Assembly (NCBI GenBank): GCA_034401795.1
Contig: CM067369.1
Location: 137,404,496 to 137,468,495 of the forward strand
Direction of reading: 5' to 3'
DNA from: Chaetoderma sp. LZ-2023a
Lineage: Eukaryota > Mollusca > Caudofoveata > Chaetodermatida > Chaetodermatidae
DNA length: 64,000 nt
Below the pieces are notes generated by a model that had not been told where the DNA came from, searched no databases, and worked only from the letters and a program-made list of their open reading frames with translations. The position numbers were made by a program, and so were the translations under genes. Of the stretch, positions 14,437 through 24,803 are shown one piece after another; positions within the stretch are counted from its first letter, which is position 1, and the number at the start of each line of letters is the position of its first letter.

Positions 14437-15130
14437 TGTGAGTAAAATAAACACATCTGTATCATGAGAGATAGTTTGCACATGTGTGCACCATGCTGCT
14501 ATAGCATCAACATCTTGCCATACCATAATGAGTTGCATACTTAGTGCACCATTTGACTTTTTCATGTGTGGTCCTAAGATTTGACCTTTTACTGATGATA
14601 CTGCCGACAACTTGTTGGTATGTGAAACTGGCCTGTAACAACAAGATGGTTTGATACGTTCTTCAACCATGTAGTTCCTATCAGATCTGTGTATATGATG
14701 CCGATGAGCTGTTTCCTGTTCTGTGTGTTTGAAAGTGCAGCTGCCTTTGATGGTGTCTGTCTTGTCAGCATATGGGCTCTAATTTCCGCTTTAACACGTT
14801 CCGGTCTCACAGACGACATAATACTGTACTCTCATTGCCGATCAAAACACATTACTATAAGTAAGTTTCTTAAGAGTATACTCAAATGTGATATTTGTCA
14901 CAAAGTCAGCAACTGTTCCTTTTAAAGGCCAAGAAACAATACATAAGATGACACTCCCATCTATGAATACAGAATCAGCTCCTCTCTCCAATCTGACTGA
15001 CACATCAAATCTAAATTTGTTTTTCAACCCGGTTTGCTTTTGGCTGTGCACATGTCTCGTAAATCAGTAAACACACCAGTAGGAATTGGTACTAACTCAT
15101 AATGCAGTACATCTTGCATTGCAACTGTCT
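13860..15130 (-). pseudogene. Decayed gene of a repetitive invertebrate PIN/XPG-like protein family
   Basis: Read on the minus strand, adjoining frames join into one protein outline. From the N-side: LHYELVPIPTGVF (about 15100), LKNKFRFDVSVRLE and FIDGSV-L (about 15000), the VSWPLKGTVADF region, RKQLIGII and LVVTG (about 14720-14640), SHDTDVFILLTY (about 14440), VLAARALTGCHTVAK and a SIGKATVVKK helix-hairpin-helix-like motif (about 14300-14240), then FPPTTAAVSENAKRAH and AALW (about 14060-13990), and an APAEILELMKCG tail (about 13900). The DTDV and G-IGK motifs recall 5'-nuclease (PIN/XPG) folds, but function is inference. From memory such proteins are multicopy and uncharacterised in invertebrate genomes. 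In-frame TAA stops (for example where KRAHYQ would be expected) and frameshifts make it a pseudogene. A TAT expansion sits inside the conserved VFILLTY segment. The 3' boundary and the N-terminal extent beyond 15130 are uncertain. Confidence 0.55.
14390..14437. repeat. (ATA)n microsatellite inside the decayed coding region
   Basis: Fourteen tyrosine codons on the minus strand directly after the DTDVFILLTY motif. An expansion seeded from a natural run of Tyr codons is the simplest reading. Confidence 0.8.
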
Positions 15131-15631
15131 CACGACACAGTTACAAAGCTAATACACGTAAATAGATTAAAGATGTATCAATAATGCCAATGGATCCAAA
15201 TTTAACATATCTTTTCACAGAGGACATAGTTACAACTGTCTTAAAGAGAGGCTCATAAACCTCTCTAGTAAGCCATCTTGGAATTATTCTATTCGGTCAC
15301 AACATATTTCATTGGCAGGATGGACATTTGCAGCTTTGTTCGAACGATTTCAAGTCTCAATGTTTACTAATTCTTGTGGCTAGTCCTCTGAGTCCAGAGC
15401 TTAGATACATATACAGAGTATGTGTTGAATGCTGAGTACATTGTCTGGTTGTATAGCTGTCACTTAGTTCCATTAAATCTGTTTTAGCAGTTGACTTGAT
15501 GTATGATGGCTAATGGCCCATCCCTTGCATCATTCTGCTTAAATGTGCTGCCTTTCATTCCAACAGGGCCATGCTCATATCTAATTACGGTTGCTTCTGT
15601 CATCATGTCAGACCAAATAGTGTACTATAGG
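15131..15631. other. Possible 5' extension of the decayed minus-strand gene; otherwise nothing
   Basis: Minus-strand translation keeps patchy similarity in style (for example SSVKRYVKFGS and ALCRETVAMQD near 15210-15120), but I cannot anchor it. Confidence 0.25.
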
Positions 15632-15815
15632 CCTGGGACCAGTTTCACTACGGTGTGTAAGTACGATATTGGACGTAAATATGGCATAAGTACGGTAGGG
15701 GGCGTAAATCGGGTTTCACGAAAAGTGCGTAACTTACGCAGGGGCATAAATATGGTCGTAACTTACGCGTGCTGAGACCCACGCATAAATTAGACGAAAC
15801 CGTCTAACTCAGAAC
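15632..15815. repeat. Fold-back repeat of the CCAGTTTCAC/GCGTAAGTTACG family
   Basis: Several GCGTAA/TTACGC elements in opposite orientation (GTGCGTAAGTTACG, CGTAACTTACGCG and GACGAAACCGTCTAACT). Other members are at 37720-37925, 38533-38700 and 51060-51244. The members at 38533 and 51060 carry long poly-C tracts within the repeat. Confidence 0.6.
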
Positions 15816-16660
15816 ATCATGTTCAGAATCTCCTTTTCCAGCGTACACGACGAGTACTCGCGAGAGGCTAGTTAGGTCAACATTTATGTCGGGTGTTAAA
15901 ATTAGATCTGTTTATTCATAGCTATTTGTTTTGTGCACTTCGGAACTTCGCACATTTTCCAGTATGCATTGCTATCGACACAAACAGATCATCACTGAAA
16001 GGTTTGCTTTACTATATACTGTAATTTAAGCTGCCAAAATGAGCCACCAGTTTTCGAATATCCCTATCGCTGTTCTGATAGAGCTTATCTTCTGCCCCGC
16101 CTCGCTTCTAACATGTCAATGCTACATCTTCGATCTAAAAGTACAGGCAATATTTTGTTGTTTGAAATAATCGAGCCATCATATTCTAAAAATGACGCTT
16201 AAAAATCCAGGATTTAATTTAATCGATAAAGCCTGTCTATTACGACCACACTATAGGAGCACAGGTATAACTGTCAAAATATGAATAGTGAATCGAGCCA
16301 AGGCCCAAGTGTTTGCCCTAGGTGACAGATAATAGTTGGCAGATTATTTTGAAAATAGATTGAGTGTGTTGTTGCTTCCTTAAGATCTTTACTGTCAAAT
16401 TGTTTTCAAAATAATCAGCCAGTTATTTATAGCCATTTTAGCCTTTGTCATAAATATTTTTTAACACACGTTAATTCTCTTTTTCTGGTAAATGAATTTT
16501 CGAATACCGGTACAGCACTGCAGTAATTATAGACAACAATTTTTGTAAATTTACCACTGGAATGACTGGCTTCGTTATCGAGCCAATTCTTCAAGTGGTA
16601 AAATCTAAAAAATAGTTGCTGCATCTTGCAAGCTTTCACAATGGTTTAATGAAAAGAGCT

Positions 16661-16884
16661 GTTAACCCTTTAATCCTTGAATTTAAAAATAAATTCCATG
16701 TTTTCATTGAAAATATCCCTTTGCCGACCAAGAGATTATTTTTTTAATTTTAACACTGGAATGACTGGTTCGGTTATTGAGCCAGCCATCTCAGTGTTAA
16801 TTTTCAAAAATAATCCTCTTAGTCTGCAAATGCACATTTGTCATGACCACTGCAGAAGCTGTTTTTGTCTGGCTAAAGAGTTAA
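16661..16884. repeat. Hairpin MITE, complete copy of the TTACCACTGGAATGACTGG family
   Basis: Begins TTAACCCTTTAA, ends TTAAAGAGTTAA-like, and contains the central palindrome (core about 16752-16801) with GACCAAGAG and its complement on each side. Consensus outline: CATTTGCAGACCAAGAG, an AT-rich block, TTACCACTGGAATGACTGG, CTCGATAACCGAG, then the complement of each part in reverse order. Mirrored copy at 49968-50190. Confidence 0.65.
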
Positions 16885-17471
16885 AATAAGAAAACAAGAA
16901 TCATTTCCAGTGATTTCCATTTCCTTTATTAAAACTAGCCCTATGAACCTGTGGTCGAATAAGATGGTAGCATAATATACACTCTGAATCTGAATTGTTT
17001 AAATCAGGTAGCCATATTGGATTTTGAATGCAGAGCAGTTGTCATAGCCACAATAGATATTGTCAAAAGGAACAAATGAGGAAAGTTGTTAAGTTCCATC
17101 ATGCAAATGTCAAACTTATTGACAGACAAACTGCCAGACCTGTGTACACAATAATAAAGTTCTTCCAGTATGGCTGCCTTGAAATTAAATATTCCTCAAG
17201 GGAAAGGTATGCCCTTTAATGGCATGGTACATACACAAGTACACAGAAAGTCTGGGAAAAGTGTGGAATTATAAGAAACCAATATATTCAGGCCTTGAAA
17301 ATTATGGAAAATTTATTATTTTCTCCTACAGCTTTGGAAAATGTATGGGAAATTAAAATATTGTCAGATGTGATTCTCATTGGCAAAATAATTTAGATAA
17401 TAATCAAAATATTGATGATCTTAGCTACAAATTTCATAATTTTTCTGAAAAATTCGGCAGCTTTCATATGG

Positions 17472-19835
17472 ACACAGGCTGGTTTTGTCCGAGTTGAACA
17501 TTAAAGTTAACAAATTACTGGCTGCTATTCAAATCATTTTCAGAACATTCAACAGCTTCCAAGCATGTAACACTTTAATGGTCAGCATTTGTCAATAATA
17601 TTTAATTTTGCTTAGAGAATGTCCATGTGCCAACATGGCCAATAAGGCTATTTTTTATATTTACTCGTGGATTGACTGTCTCATGTATTGAACCAATCAC
17701 CCAGTCCAGTGGTAATCTTTAAAAGATAAATAGCATTGACCTCGTCCTGCAAATGCAGCCAAACCGGCCTCTACAGTATGCTTGAATGTCCATAAATTTG
17801 CAAACCAAGAGACTGTCTTTGAAAATTCACCACTGGAATGACTAGCTCCATAAGCATGCCAGCCATTCCAGTGGTAAATTTTCAAAAATACATCTTGGCC
17901 TGCAAATAGTCATTAAATAAGCAAATTATTTGATATTTTTACCCAATTTAGCCATTAAAGGGTTCATTTGCTTAAATCCTTGAAATGATAACTTAAATCT
18001 AACACTAAATACTAAAACTGAAAAATAATCAACTATCATGACTATATATACTTACTTTATTACTTTCATTTAACAAAATTCAAATTTACAGTGGCATTTA
18101 TGTTTAAAACACACTGAATGCAGTACATACAGGTGTTTATCATCCGTGTTGAATGGAAATTGATTAGGGTGTCATGGCTGTGTTAATGGTGTGATCTGAT
18201 AAGCACATTATCATCCATATCAATATGTATGTGGCTCTGTCTGTCTACACATAGAGTATCTATCTGTTCAGTTTGTCATATCATGAGTTCCTGAAAACAC
18301 ACACTGATTTGACATAGTCTGCAGATTTCTACATTGAGAATGCTTCTTGGAAATTTGGCACATGTATTCATTTTAATCGACACCGTCTTTTAAAAGTGCT
18401 GATCTTTCTAAATCATGAACAATTGTTCAGTCCATCTTGCATCTCATCATGCTCATTGTAACACTGACTCTGCTTCAGTAGGCTTTGGCTTACAATGGCA
18501 CCTGCAAAATAAAAGGCAGTTGAATGGTCAAGTCAATCAGAAACTGGCTTTGTAGTGGTCCTGAGAAATGCCTATGCATGTCAAGAGGATATTTTAGACA
18601 ATTTACCACTGAAATGGCTGGCTCGATAACAGAGCCAGTTAGTCCAGTGGACTATTTTCTAAAATACTATTCTCTTTAAAATAACCGTTACCACTCTGAT
18701 ATCAATATTCTATCATGTGTGATGTCGCTAGCAAAGAAACTGTTGTAGGCTACATTTTTCAACCCCAGCAATATATTCCATCAAATTTGTTGAAAAATTC
18801 ACCACCATTTTTCTATTTAATTTGAAAACTAAAAATTTTTACAACAGAGGGGTAAAGGTTAATCTTGGTCTGCAAAGTGCAAATTGACATTCAATGATCA
18901 AACTTTCTGATTTTCTAGACCATTCTTGAACATTAATGATTAACCCTTTAAGACTTAAATTTCTTCAAGAAAATTAAAAAGATTTCAAGAAAATTTAAAT
19001 TGTCTCAAAAAAAATTTCAATTTGCAGACCAAGAGAATATTTTTGAAGATTTACAACTGGAATGATTGGCTCGGTTATTGAGCCAGTCATTTCATTTGCA
19101 AATTTTCAAAAATTACTTTCACTTGGTCTGCAAATGGGCATTTCTCAAGACCACTGCAAACACCATTTTGGGCTGATGTGTGTTAAAGAGTTAAGCTGTT
19201 GAATAATTTTATTTAGCTGGAAACCTGAGTGATATAATTTGTATCAAAATAAATTTAAATTAATAAAAGATTATGTTGAATATTTTGAGGCTAAATTCAC
19301 CTGGAAACTGTTGCTTTCTAACATGTCCAAGAAGGTCCCTATGTGGCCAAAAGCTCCCAGCCAAAATTGGCTTCAGAACATTCAACAATTTACATACATG
19401 TATACTAATCACCTAAAACATTAGAAACAGTGATGAGGCAATGACAAATTTAGCCAGATAATACCAGTCATGTCAGTAACGATAATCATTCCATATAAAA
19501 TCATACATTTATATGGATCTTATGTTTTTCAGCTGTCATTAATTCACCATAAATTTCTTGAAACGATATTAGAAATTAGAAAACTGTTTACATGCCTTTA
19601 TTGTTGAACATTTGAAGCAACAAATTGCAGTTATCAACACCTAAATAAAAGATAGTCCACAGGATACACAGGAGGAACATGAGCACCTAATTATGAATCA
19701 AAGAATTAGGCAATTTTGTTTTCAATTGTCTATGTTTCAATTTCACTCATTATTTGGCTGTCAGTTTGAATTGCATTCAACTTACTTCATTCCAAGTGGG
19801 GGCCATTGACAGATTGAGCTATGGACTGAATTAGA
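17472..19835 (+). repeat. Inverted repeat 2, left arm
   Basis: Reverse complement of 24804-27166 (2,364 against 2,363 bases). Outer anchor: ACACAGGCTGGTTTTGTCC at 17472 against its complement ending 27166. Inner anchor: GGACTGAATTAGA ending about 19835 against TTCTAATTCAGTCC at about 24804. The arm shares 4 bases with inverted repeat 4. It holds hairpin-family copies at about 17655-17720, 17820-17893, 18597-18663 and 18943-19194, a TTACCACTCTGAT MITE at 18681-18863, and a CTGTTGAAT-family copy at 19263-19395. Mirrored open frames (17697-17885 and 26754-26957) read through the hairpins and are not genes. Confidence 0.88.
18681..18863. repeat. MITE with TAACCGTTACCACTCTGAT ends
   Basis: Left end TAACCGTTACCACTCTGAT; the degraded right end is AGAGGGGTAAAGGTTAA. 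The best copy of the family is at 36031-36206 and the mirrored copy at about 25772-25953. Confidence 0.5.
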
Positions 19836-19836
19836 G

Positions 19837-20070
19837 TTTAATAACGACATACTGGCCGTGTCCGTCTGTGATGGGCGTGTTGGTCCAGGGGAGAAGCGTC
19901 CCTTATCTGGCTTGGTTTATGCCCATAGGTTCCATTGTGTGGAGCTGGTGTATCCAATGACATTCCTTCTGTTTTCTCCATGGGGTGGAGTTGTCATTGT
20001 TTGGGACTGATGAGCGTACCTGGAAAATTCTAAACTGCATGTCAGTTCTAGAATGTCCATGTGTATTGAA
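19837..20070 (-). repeat. Penelope pseudo-LTR, 3' copy
   Basis: Matches 24499-24730 in direct orientation with scattered substitutions. Encodes the last part of the GIY-YIG domain (HGHSRTDMQFRI, STPWRKQKECHWIH, EPMGINQAR then stop at 19903-19905). Confidence 0.85.
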
Positions 20071-23000
20071 ATGTCTGGATACAGGTGTGTCGTATCGTTC
20101 ATTCCTATGGAGGTTTGATATCGATCTCAGAAGTTCTTGGATTCTGATTTTGAAGGTGCGTAGAGTTTCTCCTACATACTGTTTCTTACATTTGTTGCAA
20201 GTTAGTAGGTAGACGATGTTCCTCGTCTGGCAGTTGCCTATGATCTTGGATCTATATGTTAGGCCTGTGTGTGAGCTAGAGAAGAATCTGCTTTATTGCA
20301 TCCATTTGCAGATGTTACAGTTCTTGGTGGTGCATGCTTTTAGAGGGTTTCTGTGTTGTGTGGGGGCGTTATCTGATGGAAGTTTAGCCCTGACAATCAT
20401 ATCTTTGATTGTTTAGTTTCTTCTATAACCGAAGAGAGGAGGCTCTAGGAAAGCCTTTCTGCATTGGCCAGAACTTCTTGATGGTTTTCTTCAGGAAAAT
20501 GCCAGTTCGTGTGAACTCGCAGACGAAAATGGGCCTCTGTATAGTGTTTGTGGCGGTTGTCTTTGGTGGTGGGTGGAGGATGCTGTGTCTGTCCTTTGAT
20601 CTGGCTTTTGCCCTGGATTCGTTGAGAATTTTGATAGGGTAACCCCTTGCTTCAAAGTATCCTTGTAGAATGATACTATTTTTGTCGTAGTCTTGTATTT
20701 GACTACAGATCCGTCTCTACCTGAGGAATTGTCCATATGGAGACGAATCCTTGCAGGAGGAGGGGTGTGCTGAATCGTAGTGGAGGTATCCGTGGGTGTC
20801 TGTTGGTTTTGTGTAGAGGTCGAAAATGATGTCATGTTCTTCAGTTTGTTTGACCATGGTGTCAAGGAAAGAAACATGTGTTTTTGAAGACTCCATTGTG
20901 AATTTGATGCTATGGTGCTCTGCATTCATGTATGTGGCAAATTCATCTAGGGCGGGTTTGCCATGTTCCCAAAACATGAATATGTCATCTATGTATCTGA
21001 CATAGAAGGCTGGCTTGTGGGGAGCCGCTTGTAGGAGGTTTTCTTCTAAATCCGCCATAAAGATGCATGCAAAGGTGCATGCAGCTTTGCTTCCCATGGC
21101 GGTGCCTCCAACTTGTAGGTAATGTTCGCCGTTAAACTCGAAATTGTTGCATTCTAAGACAAGTTTTAGGAGGTTGAGAAGACCCCTGATTGATAGATCA
21201 CCTGGTACTCCATACTTGTGGCAGAATCTGGCTACTGCTCTGAGTCCCTCGTTGTTGGGGATGTTTGTGTATAGTGATGTGACGTCCATGGTCACCAGAA
21301 GAGTGCCGGGCTTTGTATTGCCAAAGGCTTCAATCTGATTTATGAAATCCGTGGTGTCTTTCACATACGATTGATCTTAGTGACGTGCACTTTGATGTGT
21401 TCATCTACGTAACTGCTTATCAGCTCCGTCGGGCAGCCTATACCACTAATGATAGGTCTGCCCGGAACCAGGCCATTTTTCTTCTTTTTGTGCACTTTGG
21501 GTAGTAGGTAGAATCTGGCGGTTATTGGAGGGTTTGGAATTAATCTACTGGCGATTGTAGCATCAATTTCCTTGTCCCTGACTAGTTGGTCTAGTCGTTT
21601 TTCAACCAGTTTTGTGTGATTATATGTTAGATCTTGTTCAACCTTTGTATAGAACTGTTCATCCGCTAGCTGGCGATTTGCTTCTGCTATGTAATCTGTT
21701 GTGTTTTGGATGACGGTTGCTTGCCCTTTGTCAGCTTTTTTTACCACTATTGTGTGGTTGTGCTGGAGTTGCACTACAGCTGACTGTTCCTGCTCGCTCA
21801 GATTGCTGGTATTAGTTCTGTGGTGATCGTACCTGATTGCTTTGAAAAAAGCTTCAAATGGCGCATCCAAGGTTGGAGGTGGCATTGAAGTTTTTTTGGC
21901 GGCAAATTTTCTGATTATGACGTCTTGGAATGTTGTTGGAGCCGGTGCTATGGGAGGGAATGTCGCGCCGGTTCCCTGTTGTAGGAGTGTGTGTGGAGTG
22001 TGTGGGTGGGGGTGAAGAAGTGTTTCAGGCGCACGCGTCTGAAAAAGGCATGTAAATCAGTATAGAGGCTGCCCATGTTTGGTTCTGAAACCGTAGGACT
22101 GAATCCTAAACCTTTATCAAGAAGTCTCACGGTTGCCATGGTTAGTGGGGAATTTGATTGGTTAAAGACAAACGAGGATGAGTACGTTTCTGAGTCTTTA
22201 ATGACTGCATTGTTGTTACAGTTACAGACAGGCAGAAGCGGTTGTGAAAAATAAGTATTATATGTAAGCTTATAATATTGAGAAAGAGAGTTTGCTTTCT
22301 TAGGACAGTGGAGTAGTCATCTGCGCGCCTCTGTCAGATTTTTGACTGCCTGGAGCAGAATCTCAAGTGCTCTTGCGCTCCATGATTCTGTCGACCTGCT
22401 ACTGTTGGTGTCCCGATTGTTCCTCCGGTCAGTTGCCTGTTGCTGGTAATTTGGCCCTGGTCTTCTGGAGGGTTGGCGGTTGTTTCCCCTGGACTGTCTC
22501 TTCTGTTGGCGGTCCTGTTTCCTCTTTGGTGTTTTGCGTCTCGGACTTGGAGACCGGTGAATACGGCTGTGTCTGACTGTGGTGGCTGCTATGGCCAGTT
22601 CTGCCTCTCTGGTGGTAGAGGGATCGCAGCCTCGTTCGAAAGCGGTTTTGAAACCGCTCACGATCTGGTATTGGTCTACCAGTTTCCTGCTCGTGTGGTC
22701 GAACAGGGACTGGGTTAATGACATTTCAAATTCCTTGATGCGGTTCAGCCATTGTTTTTTTAAATCGTCATTCTCCCTCTCCGGGTTCCATGTTACCCTG
22801 GTAAGGAGCATGCTAGGAGGTGAGTGGTCCTTCAGGGACTCCTCCAACCTCTCTAGTTGGAATTCTAGCTTAGTCAAACGCCAGGCTGCATTGCGCCATA
22901 GCCTTATGCTCCCAGATGTTGGTCTGCGATCGCCGGTTTCTGGTACTTGGCGGCACTGCCGTCAGCCTGGTCCCTGGTGGATGCTGATGGTGTGCTATCT

Positions 23001-23244
23001 TCCTCAACCCTCTTCTTTACTGTGCACTGACAGCGTATGGCCTTTGAGGATCCACTGCTGAAGAGCTAGCCACTCCTACGGTTGCTGGTGGTGCTGACCG
23101 TGATGGTTTAATGGTGGTGTTCAGGTCTGTATTGGACCTGGCAAGTAGAGTGTCCGAATCCACTGAGTTTTGACTCAGCGCGGACAACGAAGGTATTGTA
23201 ACAAACTCCGTTTCTCGTGACAACGTTTTGCTGGATGAATCCAT
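19903..23244 (-). pseudogene. Penelope-like reverse transcriptase with GIY-YIG endonuclease (frameshifted)
   Basis: The product would prime and copy element RNA. From ATG at 23244: a Ser/Thr-rich N-terminus (to 23017), a basic Arg/Gln-rich region with coiled-coil-like start (22877-22317), VRLLDKGLGFSPT and DLHAFFRRVRLKHFF (22139-22030), VVKKADKGQATVI (about 21750), LLPKVHK and GRPIISG (about 21500), MDVTSLYTNIP (about 21290), GGTAMGSKAA (about 21090), the catalytic YIDDIF (about 20990), FLDTMVKQTEEHD, then after frameshifts a Cys-rich linker (TTKNCNICKWMQ, about 20320) and GIY-YIG (VYLLTCNKCKKQYVGET, about 20210-20165). Known for this class: RT of the Penelope type linked to a C-terminal GIY-YIG nuclease. 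At least five frame breaks (near 23017, 22300, 21900, 21362 and 20710-20400) show decay. The start chosen is the first Met of the longest upstream frame and is uncertain. Confidence 0.85.
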
Positions 23245-23454
23245 TGTTCAAAGACAGTAAATAACAACGTAGTCAGTAATATGAGCTACTAGAAGGTATT
23301 TAGCCTGACGCTTGGTTGCGATGTGAGACCAAAAGTCTGAATGATCTGGACTTAAATTTTCGTCCCTTTTATACCCTTTCTGGGCGAGCCTGTGGATTGG
23401 GTCGAACTTGACCATATATGGACAGAGAAAAACCAGATTGCCGGTTCTGTCATT

Positions 23455-23790
23455 TGAAATTTTTGGCGGTTTGGTGGTGTGGTCCAACAATTTTTACCGG
23501 TTGACCTATATTTTGCCGGTTGGGGTCGAGTTTACTGGTTGTGACTTTATTTACTGGTTGGACCTTTTTGGCGGTTGTGTCCGTATTTTGGCGGTTGTGT
23601 CCGTATTTTGGCGGTTGTGTATTTTTTACTGGTTGTGGGTTTTGGGGGTTCTGCCATTTTTGGCGGTTGGGACATTTTTGGTGGTTGTGGTCATTTTTAC
23701 CGGTTGAGGAAGTTTTACCGGTTGTGTCCGTTTTTGACGGGTTTTTGAAAACTTTTTGGTGGTATAAGTTTTTACCGGTTGTAAGTAATT
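23455..23790. repeat. G+T-rich degenerate minisatellite in the Penelope leader
   Basis: Irregular repeats of TTTTGGCGGTTGTGTCCG and TTTACCGGTTG on the plus strand (A+C-rich on the element's coding strand). Three near-identical units lie at about 23565-23625. The minus-strand frame through it (Asn/Gln/Lys/Pro-rich) is a repeat product. Confidence 0.6.
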
Positions 23791-24498
23791 TTTGTGACAA
23801 ATTTCTAAGGGTTTCTGTAGGTCAAGTTCGTAAAGAGAGAGTGATCCTTTGGAGGAGAGTTTCGTGGCTATTTGTGTGGATAATGATCATATGTAGTCAG
23901 CACTGCTTTTGATTAATGAATCATGGCGTTTCGTTCCTTGAGTGGAACTCATCAGAGGCGAAGTTTTGTCAACTGGAAGTGGCCATTCTTGGGCTCCACA
24001 TTTTTCTGATATGGCGACTATAGTGTGGGTGTTTCGGATTGAGAGCCAAGGAGTGTATCGGAAAGCCCTAGCTGTCCTACATGTTTTGGTGATTTCGATG
24101 GGGGAATATAGATCACGGTTACACAAAATCAAAATTAAAACTGGTTAGATATTTGAAATTATGAAAAATTTATTTATGTTTTACAAATTTGTTTTTATAA
24201 AGATAAATAAAGTAGGAATAAAATAGAGAAGCACGACAACTTGGTGAGTATGCGTCTTTGTTGTTCTTTTATATGGTGCAATTAAATTTTATTTTATTTG
24301 AATCTAAAGATGGGGAGAAAGCTTTGTGCTGTAATCCACGTAAAAGTGCCATATTTAGAAGCATCTTAAAAAGATGCGCGGTAATGGGTATGACGTCAGT
24401 GTGTGACGTCTATGGCGATAGTGATGACGTCGCCAAAATTGTGTAGATACATATTATCTAACTGAAAAGATGGATTCTTGGGGACACTTTAGGAATTA

Positions 24499-24730
24499 AA
24501 GTTTAATAACGACATACTGGCCGTGTCCGTCCGTGGTGGGCGTGTTGGCCCAGGGGAGAAGCGTCCCTTATCCGGCTTGATTTATGCCCATAGGTTCCAT
24601 TGTGTGGAGCTGGTGTATCCAATGGCATTCCTTCTGTTTTCTCCATGGGGTGGAGTTTTCATTGTCTGGGTCTGATGAGAGTACCTGGATAATTCTAAAC
24701 TGCATGTCAGTTCTAGAATGTCCATGTTTA
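24499..24730 (-). repeat. Penelope pseudo-LTR, 5' partial tandem copy
   Basis: Direct repeat of 19837-20070. It diverges from the left copy at about 24727 and is followed by about 70 bases of unrelated sequence before the right arm of inverted repeat 2. Confidence 0.8.
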
Positions 24731-24803
24731 TTCCTAGTAAGCTTTAGATGTAGCAGGTTCAAATATATGATGTAGGCATACACATTTGTTCCACAACAGT
24801 TCT

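Larger units (their letters stand above)
15632..17475 (+). repeat. Inverted repeat 4, left arm (partner 32 kb away)
   Basis: Reverse complement of 49378-51244. Outer anchor: CCTGGGACCAGTTTCAC at 15632 against GTGAAACTGGCCCCAGG ending 51244. Inner anchor: CATATGGACAC ending 17475 against GTGTCCATATG from 49378. Frames at 16448-16639 (-), 16677-16889 (+) and 17028-17219 (+) reappear on opposite strands at 50221-50415, 49939-50154 and 49639-49824, reflecting DNA duplication and not coding. The arm contains two hairpin-family copies (about 16541-16612 and 16661-16884) and, at its outer end, the GCGTAAGTTACG fold-back repeat. Confidence 0.85.
19836..24730 (-). mobile_element. Penelope-like retroelement (GIY-YIG class), with partial upstream tandem copy
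   Basis: A minus-strand element in the spacer of inverted repeat 2. It comprises the coding region (19903-23244), an untranslated leader (23245-24498), and two direct copies of a roughly 235-bp block starting TTTAATAACGACATACTGG (19837-20070 and 24499-24730). The blocks both encode the end of the GIY-YIG domain, so the 24499 copy is the 3' end of an upstream tandem unit, the pseudo-LTR arrangement known for Penelope elements. Several frameshifts and stops indicate an inactive copy. No clear target duplication was found at the junctions with the inverted-repeat arms. Confidence 0.85.

Noticed and set aside
16448..16639. Small frame with HLKNWLDNEASHSSGKF, also at 50221-50415
   Set aside because: Similar short peptides arise wherever the hairpin repeat is read through (17697, 26754, 48794); DNA-level palindromy explains it.
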